NCBI GenBank assembly: GCA_019416425.1
Contig: DXXK01000036.1
Span: 1-21,087 of the forward strand
DNA: 21,087 bases
Direction: 5' to 3'
From: Bacteroidales bacterium
GTDB taxonomy: Bacteria > Bacteroidota > Bacteroidia > Bacteroidales > Muribaculaceae
Shown: positions 7,797 through 14,724 of the stretch, in pieces
Layout: each line of letters opens with the position of its first letter
Numbering within the stretch: the first letter of the stretch is position 1
Made by a program: the position numbers and the translations under genes
The notes under the pieces: model-generated
Told to the model about the DNA's origin: nothing
What the model saw: the letters and a program-made list of their open reading frames with translations, nothing else
The model's database searches: none

Positions 7797-8858
7797 ATGA
7801 GCGATAAGTTAAGAGTGGGTATCACCCACGGCGATTATAACGGTGTGGGATACGAAGTGACCCTGAAGGCACTTGCCAACGAGGAGATCACGGAGCTGTT
7901 CACACCCGTATTTTATGCAATTCCGCAACTGGTGGAGGAGACCATGCAGCGTTACGGGCTGACACTGCCTCGCATCAACGTGATCCGGGAAGCGGCCGAG
8001 GCCCGCGACGGATTACTGAACATAGTAGACTTGGGCATAAGGAACGTAAGCCTGACCCCCGGCGAATCCACGCCGGCAAGCGGCGCTGCGGCAGTCATCG
8101 CCCTGGAACGCGCCGTAACCGACGTGATGGAGGGCATAACCGATACCATCGTCACTGCACCCATATGCAAGGAGACCGTACAGAACGATTCCTTCCGTTT
8201 TCCGGGACATACCGAATACTTGGGGCACCGTGCCGGTGCCGTGCCGCAGATGATTCTGTTCGACAGCCATGTACGCATGGCGCTGCTCACTACCCATCTT
8301 CCATTGACCGATGTTCCGGCAGCCATCTCCAAGGATAGAATAGTCAAGGCTGTCAAGGAACTTCACCATACATTGAAGCAGGATTTCGACATCGATGCTC
8401 CGAAGATTGCCGTATTGTCGCTGAATCCCCATAACGGCGACGGAGGTCTGTTAGGACGGGAGGAGATCGACATAATCCGTCCGGCCATCGAAGAACTGGC
8501 CGACGGTTATCTGGCTTTCGGGCCGTTTGCCGCCGACGGCTTCTTCGCCTCGGGCTCATGGAGCAAGTTCGACGGAGTGCTGGCCATGTACCATGACCAG
8601 GGTCTGGCCCCGTTCAAGGCTCTGGCCGGCCCCGAGGGCGTGAACTTCACCGCCGGACTTCCCTTTGTACGCACCAGCCCCGACCACGGCACCGGTCTTG
8701 ACATAGCTTGGGAGGGTGTGGCGGACCCGGAGTCCATGCGGCAGGCAATCTATGCCGCCATAGACCTGACACGCAACCGCCGCCGCAACATCGAGTGCGC
8801 GGCCAACCCGTTGCCAAAGATGCCGGAGAAGGAACGCAAGAACGACAAGAAGGAATAG
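7797..8858 (+). CDS. pdxA: 4-hydroxythreonine-4-phosphate dehydrogenase PdxA
   Basis: The 353-residue protein matches PdxA along its length. PdxA oxidises 4-phosphohydroxy-L-threonine with NAD+ in the DXP-dependent pathway to pyridoxal 5'-phosphate; the product decarboxylates and PdxJ uses it. The three metal-binding histidines of the family are visible as H167 (TTHLPL), H212 (NPHNGDGG) and H266 (MYHDQGLAPFK), with H138 in PGHTEYL. The end of the active site is the SPDHGTGLDIA block at 294-304. The N-terminal motif is THGDYNG rather than the more common TPGDPAG. The last 20 residues are a charged tail. The stop is 17 bases before the ATG of the NTP transferase gene, so it probably heads or shares the downstream operon. 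No pdxJ is in the window. A related activity on other phosphorylated hydroxy acids (PdxA2 type) cannot be excluded. Confidence 0.93.
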   Translation: MSDKLRVGITHGDYNGVGYEVTLKALANEEITELFTPVFYAIPQLVEETMQRYGLTLPRINVIREAAEARDGLLNIVDLGIRNVSLTPGESTPASGAAAVIALERAVTDVMEGITDTIVTAPICKETVQNDSFRFPGHTEYLGHRAGAVPQMILFDSHVRMALLTTHLPLTDVPAAISKDRIVKAVKELHHTLKQDFDIDAPKIAVLSLNPHNGDGGLLGREEIDIIRPAIEELADGYLAFGPFAADGFFASGSWSKFDGVLAMYHDQGLAPFKALAGPEGVNFTAGLPFVRTSPDHGTGLDIAWEGVADPESMRQAIYAAIDLTRNRRRNIECAANPLPKMPEKERKNDKKE

Positions 8859-8875
8859 TAATCCCATATAGGCTG

Positions 8876-9580
8876 ATGAATTTCGGAATCATAGCGGCAG
8901 GCGAGGGCAGCCGGTTGGCAGGCGAAGGCATCGCATTGCCGAAACCGTTGGTGGAAATCAACGGCGAGCCTATGATCGGACGCCTGCTCCGGATATTCGG
9001 AGAGATTGGCGCCGAGGAAGTCGCTGTGGTCAGCAACGCCGACCGTCATGAGACGGCGGAATACCTTGAGACCATCGCTCCGTCACTGCCGTTCAAGCTG
9101 AGCGTGCGTGAGGCGGTGACACCCAGCTCGATGCATACCTTCGCCATACTGGGCGAGATGCTGACCGGCAAAGGCCGCTTCATAGCCACGACCGTGGACA
9201 CCATATTCAATCCCGAGGCATTCCGCAGATACGTCGAGGCGTTCAGGGACGCCCCGACCGACGTGGACGGGATTATGGCCGTGACACAGTACATCGATGA
9301 CGAGAAACCTCTGTATGTCACTGTTGACGGCGACATGGACATCACGGCCTTCATGGACCGGGACGAGAATCCACGATATATCTCGGCCGGCGTCTACGGT
9401 CTGGACAGCAAGGCCATCGCCATTCTGGACCGCTGTTTAGAGGAGGGTGTGCACCGCATGCGTAATTTCCAGCGCGCACTTGTGGCCGACGGATTGAGGC
9501 TGAAGGCCTTCGACCTGGGCAAGGCCATCGATGTGGACCATGCCGGTGACCTCAGTACGGCGCAGGAACTGGCCAGGTAA
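8876..9580 (+). CDS. Nucleotidyltransferase (NTP transferase family)
   Basis: The 234-residue protein has the nucleotide-sugar pyrophosphorylase fold. The signature AAGEGSRL (7-14) followed by PKPLVEINGEPM (22-33) binds the nucleoside triphosphate. Similar proteins include sugar-1-phosphate nucleotidyltransferases and inositol-phosphate or phosphocholine cytidylyltransferases. A longer open frame runs back to 8708, but it overlaps pdxA by 151 bases and its extra residues do not look like this fold. The ATG at 8876 places the glycine-rich loop right at the N terminus, as usual. Next to a CDP-alcohol phosphotransferase, a cytidylyltransferase that makes a CDP-activated alcohol is the simplest proposal, though this is inference. 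The substrate cannot be assigned. No hexapeptide repeat or second domain is present. Confidence 0.85.
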   Translation: MNFGIIAAGEGSRLAGEGIALPKPLVEINGEPMIGRLLRIFGEIGAEEVAVVSNADRHETAEYLETIAPSLPFKLSVREAVTPSSMHTFAILGEMLTGKGRFIATTVDTIFNPEAFRRYVEAFRDAPTDVDGIMAVTQYIDDEKPLYVTVDGDMDITAFMDRDENPRYISAGVYGLDSKAIAILDRCLEEGVHRMRNFQRALVADGLRLKAFDLGKAIDVDHAGDLSTAQELAR

Positions 9581-9614
9581 CATTCCAAATATATTCTGAT
9601 ATTTTGATTTAGAA

Positions 9615-10493
9615 ATGTCCGATATAAAGATAGCCGGCGTGATGAGAGCCGGCGCCTACAGCCCCAATCACGTCGGCAACGACGCGGCGATCTTCAATGC
9701 CGTGTGCGACCATCTGCGCAAGCGCGGCTGCGAAGTGACAGTCTACAGCGAGGAACAGTTCCAGGAGGCCGACGTGCAGGAGGAGATCATCCTTAACATG
9801 TGCCGCGGGCAGGCCTCCATACAGAAGCTCCAGAATCTGGAGGACCGTGGACGGCTGGTGATCAACTCCGGGTACGGCATCACGAACTGCACGCGCGAGC
9901 GCATGACACGGATGCTGCGGGGCAACGGTATCCCCTACCCCAAATCAATCATAGTCAACACCAACGAGGATGTTCGGTCCGAGCTGGAACAGGCAGGTAT
10001 CCAGGCATGCTGGATCAAGCGTGGCGACCATCACGCCATGCACAAGGAGGACATCACCTACTGCCGGCACATCGAGGAGGCGCAGGAAATGCTGCACGAG
10101 TACTTCTACCGTGGCATACGCCGCGCCGTCATCAACATCCATCTGGAGGGCGACCTGGTGAAGTTCTACGGCGTACAGGGTGATTCATTCTTCTTCTGGT
10201 TCTATCCGTTCGACCAGGGCCACAGCAAGTATGGCTGGGAGGCGGTGAACGGCAGGAGCCAGGGATTCCGTTTCGACGAGGCCGAGCTGCGCGACCTTTG
10301 CGACCGCGCCTCGCGACTGATGGACGTTCCGGTCTACGGCGGTGACTGCATCATCGATGCCGAGGGAGGCATACAGATCATCGATTTCAATGACTGGCCC
10401 AGCTTCGCCCCCTGCCGTGCCGAGGCAGCTCCGGCAATAGCAAAATATGTGTTGAAGGCCATCCGCACCTACCGCAAACAAAAGGAATCATAA
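9615..10493 (+). CDS. ATP-grasp family ligase
   Basis: The 292-residue protein shows an ATP-grasp architecture. There is an N-terminal alpha/beta domain (residues 1-95), a central ATP-binding region with K135 in WIKRGD, and a C-terminal metal-binding block with D244 (VYGGDCIIDAEGG) and D257/N259 (QIIDFNDWPSF). RimK-like and D-Ala-D-Ala ligase-like enzymes of this fold join a carboxylate to an amine or thiol with ATP through an acyl phosphate. The start ATG at 9615 lies 34 bases after the NTP transferase stop, and the stop is only 2 bases before the next ATG. That spacing puts it in the same operon as the CDP-alcohol phosphotransferase. In this setting it may attach an amino acid or other carboxylate to the head group, or make the alcohol precursor. 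Both are guesses; the fold is seen, the substrate is not. Confidence 0.8.
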   Translation: MSDIKIAGVMRAGAYSPNHVGNDAAIFNAVCDHLRKRGCEVTVYSEEQFQEADVQEEIILNMCRGQASIQKLQNLEDRGRLVINSGYGITNCTRERMTRMLRGNGIPYPKSIIVNTNEDVRSELEQAGIQACWIKRGDHHAMHKEDITYCRHIEEAQEMLHEYFYRGIRRAVINIHLEGDLVKFYGVQGDSFFFWFYPFDQGHSKYGWEAVNGRSQGFRFDEAELRDLCDRASRLMDVPVYGGDCIIDAEGGIQIIDFNDWPSFAPCRAEAAPAIAKYVLKAIRTYRKQKES

Positions 10494-10495
10494 CG

Positions 10496-11434
10496 ATGAT
10501 CAGGAACAAGAAGACTAACGACGAGTATCAGGCTTCGCTGAAGTCGATGGATACCGAGGAATGGTTCGACCTGCACTTCTACCGTCCCATCGGCTACATG
10601 TGGGCGCGACTGGCCCGGAGACTGGGAGTGACGCCCAACGCCATCACTATCGCCTCGATATTCTTAGGCATCGGCGCGGCCGTATGCTTCTACTTCAACA
10701 ACATCTGGTGGAACCTGCTGGGCGTGCTGCTGCTGGTGTGGGCCGACTCGTTCGACTCGGCCGACGGTCAGCTGGCACGCATGACGGGGCAGTACTCGCG
10801 CATTGGGCGCATACTGGATGGCGTCAGCGGCGACATCTGGTTCATCGCGATCTATGCGGCGATCTGTCTGCGCGAGGATACGACCTCGGAGTTCTTCATG
10901 GCCTATCCCTGGGTAATCTGGGTCTTCGCGGCGGTAACCGGCTTCTGTCACGGTATACAGGCCGCCATGGCCGACTATTACCGTCAGTTCCATCTGTACT
11001 TCGTCAAGGGTCCTGATGGTTCGGAATTGGAGAATGCCGAGAGTCTGAAGCACAAGTACCGTGAGATGAAATGGAGCCGGGAGCCATGGGGCAAGCTGGT
11101 GCTGTTCTTCTACATCAACTATACCGTCGGTCAGGAGTCACGCACGCCCTGGATGCAGCGGCTGCGCCGTGCGCTGCATCGCAAGTATGGTGACGGAGTT
11201 CCACCTAAGGAATTCCGCGAACGGTTCCGTAAGGCGTCGCTGCCGTTGATGAAGTACACCAACATCCTGAGCTTCAATGTCCGCACGTGGGCGTTGTTCG
11301 CCGCCATACTGATATTCCGGATGCCGTGGCTGTACTTCGCTTTTGAGCTGACGGTGATGAACATCCTGCTGGTCTACATGGTGGTCCGCCATGAACGAAT
11401 CTGCCTACGCTTTGTTAAAGAATTAGAAGACTGA
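10496..11434 (+). CDS. CDP-alcohol phosphotransferase, integral membrane
   Basis: The 312-residue protein has membrane segments at about 48-68, 71-86, 114-125, 137-150 and 262-300. It carries the CDP-alcohol phosphotransferase signature: D87, D90-G91, A94-R95, then G104, D108 and D113. Enzymes of this family displace CMP from a CDP-linked alcohol by a second hydroxyl acceptor, using two metal ions held by the aspartates, at the cytoplasmic membrane face. Here the last two aspartates are separated by four residues instead of the usual three, a departure from the consensus. A polar segment of about 75 residues at 180-255 separates the two membrane blocks. The gene starts 2 bases after the ATP-grasp stop. 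The product could be a phospholipid, an inositol-type lipid, or a soluble phosphodiester; sequence alone does not decide. Confidence 0.85.
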   Translation: MIRNKKTNDEYQASLKSMDTEEWFDLHFYRPIGYMWARLARRLGVTPNAITIASIFLGIGAAVCFYFNNIWWNLLGVLLLVWADSFDSADGQLARMTGQYSRIGRILDGVSGDIWFIAIYAAICLREDTTSEFFMAYPWVIWVFAAVTGFCHGIQAAMADYYRQFHLYFVKGPDGSELENAESLKHKYREMKWSREPWGKLVLFFYINYTVGQESRTPWMQRLRRALHRKYGDGVPPKEFRERFRKASLPLMKYTNILSFNVRTWALFAAILIFRMPWLYFAFELTVMNILLVYMVVRHERICLRFVKELED

Positions 11435-11478
11435 CGCTGTAGGTTGCAGCCGTTCTGTTAACGAAAGATGCTGATGCT

Positions 11479-12198
11479 ATGAATGTGGATTTTACGAAAA
11501 TCAAGGGGATAATCTTTGACTACGGCGGTACCATCGACACCGCGGGCCGTCATTGGAGCGAGGTGCTGTGGGAAGATTACGAGCAGTGCGGCGTGGCCGT
11601 GAAGAAGGAAGAGTTCCGCGAGGCGTACGTCTATGCTGAACGAGAGCTGGCGCGAGAGCGGCACATACTTCCGGCGCACGATTTCCGTGATATGCTGCTG
11701 ATAAAGATCCGCATCGAGCTGGACTGGCTGGTTCGTCAGGGACTGTTCGCGCCGCAGGCGGTGGATGAGACGGTTGAGAAGATCACCGACTATTGCTATC
11801 TGTATGCCAAGACGTGCATCGAGAAGGCTCGCCCGGTATTGGAGGAGTTGTCCGCGCGTCATCCGTTGGTTCTGGTATCGAATTTCTACGGCAACATCGA
11901 GACGGTTATGATTGACTTCGGCATCCGCAAGTATTTCAAGGACATCATCGAGAGTGCGGTGCTTGGCGTCCGCAAACCGGATCCGCGCATCTTCGAGCAC
12001 GGGGTGAAGGCTCTGGGTCTGTTGCCCGAGCAGGTATTGGTTATCGGCGATTCGTTGCGCAAGGACATCGAACCCGCCGAGTCGTTAGGCTGCCAGGTCC
12101 TCTGGCTCAAAGGACAGGGCTGGACCGCCGAAGAGGACGCCCGGTTCCACCCCAACACCATCCGTACCCTCGACGAAGCCCTCAGCCTGTTCCAGTAA
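11479..12198 (+). CDS. HAD-superfamily hydrolase
   Basis: The 239-residue protein has the four HAD motifs. Motif I is FDYGGTID with nucleophile D14, motif II is VLVSNF with S134, motif III is K166 in GVRKPDPRIF, and motif IV is GDSLRKDI with D191 and D196. The helical cap lies between motifs I and II (about 20-120), as in subfamily I. The usual second aspartate of DxD, the general acid/base, is G16. Some HAD members with this change are still phosphatases, while others are dehalogenases or inactive. The gene follows the CDP-alcohol phosphotransferase after 44 bases and ends the rightward operon. A dephosphorylation step after the phosphotransfer would fit the cassette but is inferred. No clear terminator separates its stop from the convergent TIR gene 40 bases away. 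Confidence 0.87.
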   Translation: MNVDFTKIKGIIFDYGGTIDTAGRHWSEVLWEDYEQCGVAVKKEEFREAYVYAERELARERHILPAHDFRDMLLIKIRIELDWLVRQGLFAPQAVDETVEKITDYCYLYAKTCIEKARPVLEELSARHPLVLVSNFYGNIETVMIDFGIRKYFKDIIESAVLGVRKPDPRIFEHGVKALGLLPEQVLVIGDSLRKDIEPAESLGCQVLWLKGQGWTAEEDARFHPNTIRTLDEALSLFQ

Positions 12199-12238
12199 TC
12201 CCCCTTCTTACTGGATACCCCTTACTATTTCCTCTTTA

Positions 12239-12931
12239 TTACTTTGTAGAAACGAATCGTACCTGGTGTCCCAGTAATGTACGGAGATCAGCGACAAGGG
12301 TGCTGATGGGGTGCTGAGCGCGGTTACGCCAGTTGATGCCTGAAAATACAAACTGCAGACCTATTGGCAACTCGGAGTCATCGATTATGTATGGCAAGAT
12401 GCGATTTTTCTCCTTCTTATTGAACGCAAACGTTATCTCACTGTTGGTAAACTTGGACTGATAGGAATTCTCGCTTGCAAGATATAGAAACACCTTACAC
12501 TCCACAATGGCTTGAGCCAATATCTCAGGGAATTCCATACCTCCTGTTATTCCCTGACGGTCAATAAAATAAGAAACGCCAGCCGCATCCAACGCCTGAG
12601 TTATCTCGTCAGCCACAGCCGTATCCTTCCGGCTGTAGCTTATAAATACATCCAACTCTTTATTGTCACTCTGCACTTCAATAGGTTCAACATTCTCGAC
12701 TGTATCAGCTGAAGAGCCGCATGCTTTGTGCATACGTTCGGCATCTATTCTCAGATTCCTATAGATGTAGGGGTTAAACCTCTGTATGACTCTATCGGCA
12801 ATTTCCGCATCAATTCGAGCATTGGGGTTATTATCATCAAACTCGATATTATTTTCCCGCAGGAATTCAAATATAGCTGAAACGCTTAGATTTAAATCCC
12901 TTGCAAGCTTATTGATTCTTATTCTCGCCAT
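12239..12931 (-). CDS. IF-2 N-terminal-like module fused to a TIR domain
   Basis: From the ATG at 12931 the protein has 230 residues. Residues 1-66 (MARIRINKLARDLNLSVSAI onward) closely resemble the small N-terminal module of Bacteroidota translation initiation factor IF-2. A linker of about 28 residues follows, then a TIR domain at 93-221 opening with DVFISYSRKD. E165 in FTNSEITFA sits where bacterial TIR NADases have their catalytic glutamate, so NAD+ cleavage or a cyclic nucleotide product is plausible. The ATG at 12988 would add 19 residues with no family match. The chosen start gives the canonical IF-2-like N terminus. No consensus -7 box is seen just upstream, so it may be transcribed with the paralogous TIR gene 158 bases before it. 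Such genes usually act in anti-phage defence by abortive NAD depletion; here that is inference. Confidence 0.85.
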   Translation of the reverse strand: MARIRINKLARDLNLSVSAIFEFLRENNIEFDDNNPNARIDAEIADRVIQRFNPYIYRNLRIDAERMHKACGSSADTVENVEPIEVQSDNKELDVFISYSRKDTAVADEITQALDAAGVSYFIDRQGITGGMEFPEILAQAIVECKVFLYLASENSYQSKFTNSEITFAFNKKEKNRILPYIIDDSELPIGLQFVFSGINWRNRAQHPISTLVADLRTLLGHQVRFVSTK

Positions 12932-13089
12932 ATAATTTATAATACGTATGACACGAAATTTTTTACATGGAAAGCCGTCCGACGTCAATCCATTCGAATG
13001 TTAGAAACTCGCCGCTCCACGCCGAGCATCGACTCGTTCCAAATGTCTATTAAAATACCCTTATCCAGTAAATTCTTCACAGAAACAAC

Positions 13090-13695
13090 TCATTGTCCCA
13101 GTTTTCTCAAAGTTTCTTTAGTATCCTCATCACCCTGCTCAGCCGCCTTACGATACCATTTTAGAGCCTCCTCATAATCTTTCTTATCCTCTGCATCTCT
13201 ATCTTTCTGCCACCATTCTTCCAATTCCTTATCCGAAGGTTTAAATGATTGGGGTTGTATTGAAGTAATCGTTGGCTTTGAAGATGCACCCTGCGCATTA
13301 ATGCCTAACAAAGCCCGGAGGTCTGCAACAAGGGTGTTGATTGGATGCTGGTTGCGGTTACGCCAGTTGATGCCGGCAAATACGAACTCCATCTCCAGTG
13401 GCAACTCGGAGTCATCGATTATGTATGGCAAGATGCGGTTTTTCTCCTTCTTATTGAACGCAAAGGTTATCTCATTGTTGGTGAACCTCGATGCATAGGA
13501 GTTACGGCTGGCAAGAAACAGGAATACCTTGCAGTCAACAATGGCTCGCGCCAAGACCGCAGGGAACTCCATTCCTCCTGCTATGCCCTGGCGATCAATA
13601 AAATAAGAGATACCTGCCGCATCCAACGCCTGTGTTATCTCGTCAGCCACTGCCATATCCTTCCGGCTGTAACTTATAAATACATCGTACTTCAT
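13090..13695 (-). CDS. TIR-domain protein with Sel1-like C-terminal tail
   Basis: The 201-residue protein starts with a TIR domain at once (YDVFISYSRKD at 3-13, running to about 131). The likely catalytic E75 is in FTNNEITFA. A linker of about 30 residues leads to a Sel1/TPR-like repeat at 164-199 (DYEEALKWYRKAAEQGDE), a protein-protein interaction module. Over 128 aligned residues its TIR domain differs from that of the gene at 12239-12931 at about 20 positions (about 84% identical). The two are a tandem duplication with different partner modules. A promoter lies just upstream. The likely role is NAD+-consuming immune effector or signalling enzyme, inferred from the family and from the neighbouring restriction system. 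Confidence 0.87.
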   Translation of the reverse strand: MKYDVFISYSRKDMAVADEITQALDAAGISYFIDRQGIAGGMEFPAVLARAIVDCKVFLFLASRNSYASRFTNNEITFAFNKKEKNRILPYIIDDSELPLEMEFVFAGINWRNRNQHPINTLVADLRALLGINAQGASSKPTITSIQPQSFKPSDKELEEWWQKDRDAEDKKDYEEALKWYRKAAEQGDEDTKETLRKLGQ

Positions 13696-13718
13696 CTGAC
13701 TCAGTGATATTTACCCCA

Positions 13719-13750
13719 CAAATTTACTACAATTTCTTCATTCCCACAAC
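13719..13750 (-). promoter_or_regulatory. Bacteroidota-type promoter for the TIR genes
   Basis: Read leftward, TAAATTTG (13726 to 13719) matches TAnnTTTG exactly. GTTG at 13750 to 13747 lies 20 bases further upstream as a weak -33 box. Transcription would begin near 13714, about 20 bases before the ATG at 13695, and could extend through both TIR genes. Confidence 0.6.
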
Positions 13751-13820
13751 TAACATCAAGTTAGTGATTGACCAATCCATTCGACCGCTGATGGTTACAT
13801 ATATTCCTTACGCTCAAACC

Positions 13821-13910
13821 GACCGGATTACGACTGATTAAAACGCATCCGACGGGAATCTCCGTCGGATGCGATAAAAACGGTCGGATTATGGCTGTTT
13901 TCGGTCGGAT
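13821..13910. repeat. Cluster of TCGGAT-type short repeats
   Basis: GACCGGAT (13821-13828), CATCCGAC (13846-13853, opposite orientation), GTCGGATG (13864-13871), GGTCGGAT (13882-13889) and GGTCGGAT (13903-13910) lie within 90 bases. The longer word CGGATTAcGaCTG (13824-13836) recurs as CGGATTAtGgCTG (13885-13897). The pattern brackets the terminator hairpin. It may be a REP-like intergenic element or a set of binding sites; nothing else identifies it. Confidence 0.45.
13844..13873 (-). terminator. Leftward intrinsic terminator
   Basis: A perfect 12-bp stem (CGCATCCGACGG at 13844-13855 with its complement at 13862-13873) has a 6-base loop. Read leftward, it is followed by TTTT (13843 to 13840). 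It would end transcripts coming from the restriction operon and the broken gene whose stop is at 13920, insulating the TIR genes. The T run is short, so efficiency is uncertain. Confidence 0.65.
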
Positions 13911-14155
13911 GGACATCAACTATTTCTTTGGGATTCTCTTATTCTTCCATTCCTTGGCAGATTCCGTTAAGCGATACTTCTGTCGTGGATGGTTGGGCTG
14001 TTCGGGATAAAGTCGCTCAATGGCACCTTCCTCTAATGCTGGATTAAGATAATTTTCTCTAAACGTTGGACGGTGCTTTATTCCCATCTTAGCCATAATA
14101 TCTTTTAGAGCCATATAGTCTTCAGTCATTGACTGTATGATTATTTGGACTTGAT

Positions 14156-14188
14156 CGGTGCTTGGTCGGTGCTTGGTCGATACTTGGT
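14156..14188 (-). repeat. 11-bp tandem repeat (two exact copies plus one degenerate)
   Basis: CGGTGCTTGGT is present exactly at 14156-14166 and 14167-14177, and as CGATACTTGGT (9 of 11) at 14178-14188. Removing one exact copy joins the upstream frame (PVDTKYRPSTDQ) to the downstream frame (VQIIIQSMTEDYM) without a stop. Confidence 0.9.
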
Positions 14189-14226
14189 GTCTACAGGTTG
14201 CTTACTAGTTGCCAACTGATCGGAAA

Positions 14227-14248
14227 CTTGGGTCGTGCTTGGGTCGTT
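14227..14248 (-). repeat. 11-bp tandem repeat (10 of 11 identical)
   Basis: CTTGGGTCGTG (14227-14237) is followed directly by CTTGGGTCGTT (14238-14248). Here adding one more 11-bp unit, not removing one, restores the frame from ITFQRPKHDPS into TTQVSDQLATSKQPVDTKY. That points to loss of a unit from an original array of three. Confidence 0.85.
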
Positions 14249-14553
14249 GGAAAGTGATAGTGATGAAGGCTCCGTTGATGCTCCATGTCGGTTCGGGAAG
14301 GCTTTGCTCAGTGCAGGCATCTACGATGCGTTGCACGCCTGTGCCCCAGCTCTCCAATATGGCTTGTCACCCCATACCCAACCGTCGAAATGCATCGCGA
14401 TTACCTTATTGCCCGGATACTCCGGCACATCAACATACTCGACTGCCACATCCACCGCCGGTTCGATGCCCGAAATCGCCTGCGCAATCTCACGCTTTGT
14501 ACTATCGGTAACTTCTTGCCCAATAATCTTCAGAGACTTTGGAGTGATTCCTA

Positions 14554-14575
14554 TGATTAGCCAATGATTAGCCAA
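14554..14575 (-). repeat. Exact 11-bp tandem duplication
   Basis: TGATTAGCCAA occurs at 14554-14564 and again at 14565-14575 with no mismatch. The duplication puts a stop just after the glycine-rich IGGW motif of the AlbA_2 domain. Removing one copy gives the continuous IGGWLIIGITPKSLK. Confidence 0.92.
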
Positions 14576-14724
14576 CCACCGATTGAATTTAGAAACGCAC
14601 ACGCCGAGTGCATACCGTCTTTAAGTTCGCCGGTAGTTTTCTTTAGTTCCAGAGTACGCGATTCGTCCGCCGCAATCAGTGCTTTTATATCGTCAATGGT
14701 CATTTCCATATTCAGCCAAAATTA

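Larger units (their letters stand above)
13920..14709 (-). pseudogene. Broken AlbA_2-type ATP-binding/Fic-like gene with frame changes and an internal deletion
   Basis: Read leftward from ATG at 14709, the first part (ESRTLELKKTTGELKDGMHS, then IGGW) is a typical AlbA_2 domain (PF04326-like). It changes frame at an exact 11-bp tandem duplication (14554-14575) and continues as LIIGITPKSLKIIGQEV to KPYWRAG near 14360. There the central several hundred residues of the family, including the ATPase-like part, are missing. A new frame gives SWGTGVQRIVDACTEQSLPE and SINGAFITITFQRPKHDPS. Two further frame changes at 11-bp repeats (14227-14248 and 14156-14188) lead to the intact winged-helix end, HRPTFRENYLNPALEEGAIE to QKYRLTESAKEW. 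The last open piece alone (13920-14129) could give 69 residues. A TAATTTTG box at 14724 to 14717 sits just upstream of the ATG. Domain identity is recognised from conserved motifs; loss of function is inferred. Confidence 0.8.

Noticed and set aside
8708..8875. N-terminal extension of the NTP transferase frame
   Set aside because: It overlaps pdxA in another frame and its residues do not resemble the fold, which begins at the ATG at 8876.
12199..12238. Terminator between the convergent HAD and TIR genes
   Set aside because: No stem of useful length is visible in these 40 bases.
12932..13089. Separate promoter or small gene between the two TIR genes
   Set aside because: No exact TAnnTTTG box, no open frame of note and no repeat was found. 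The only near match (around CAAATGTC at about 13040) breaks the consensus.
14235..14567. Overlapping + strand open frames in the 14200-14570 region
   Set aside because: The opposite strand carries recognisable AlbA_2-type protein fragments in the same place, so these are shadows of a broken gene.
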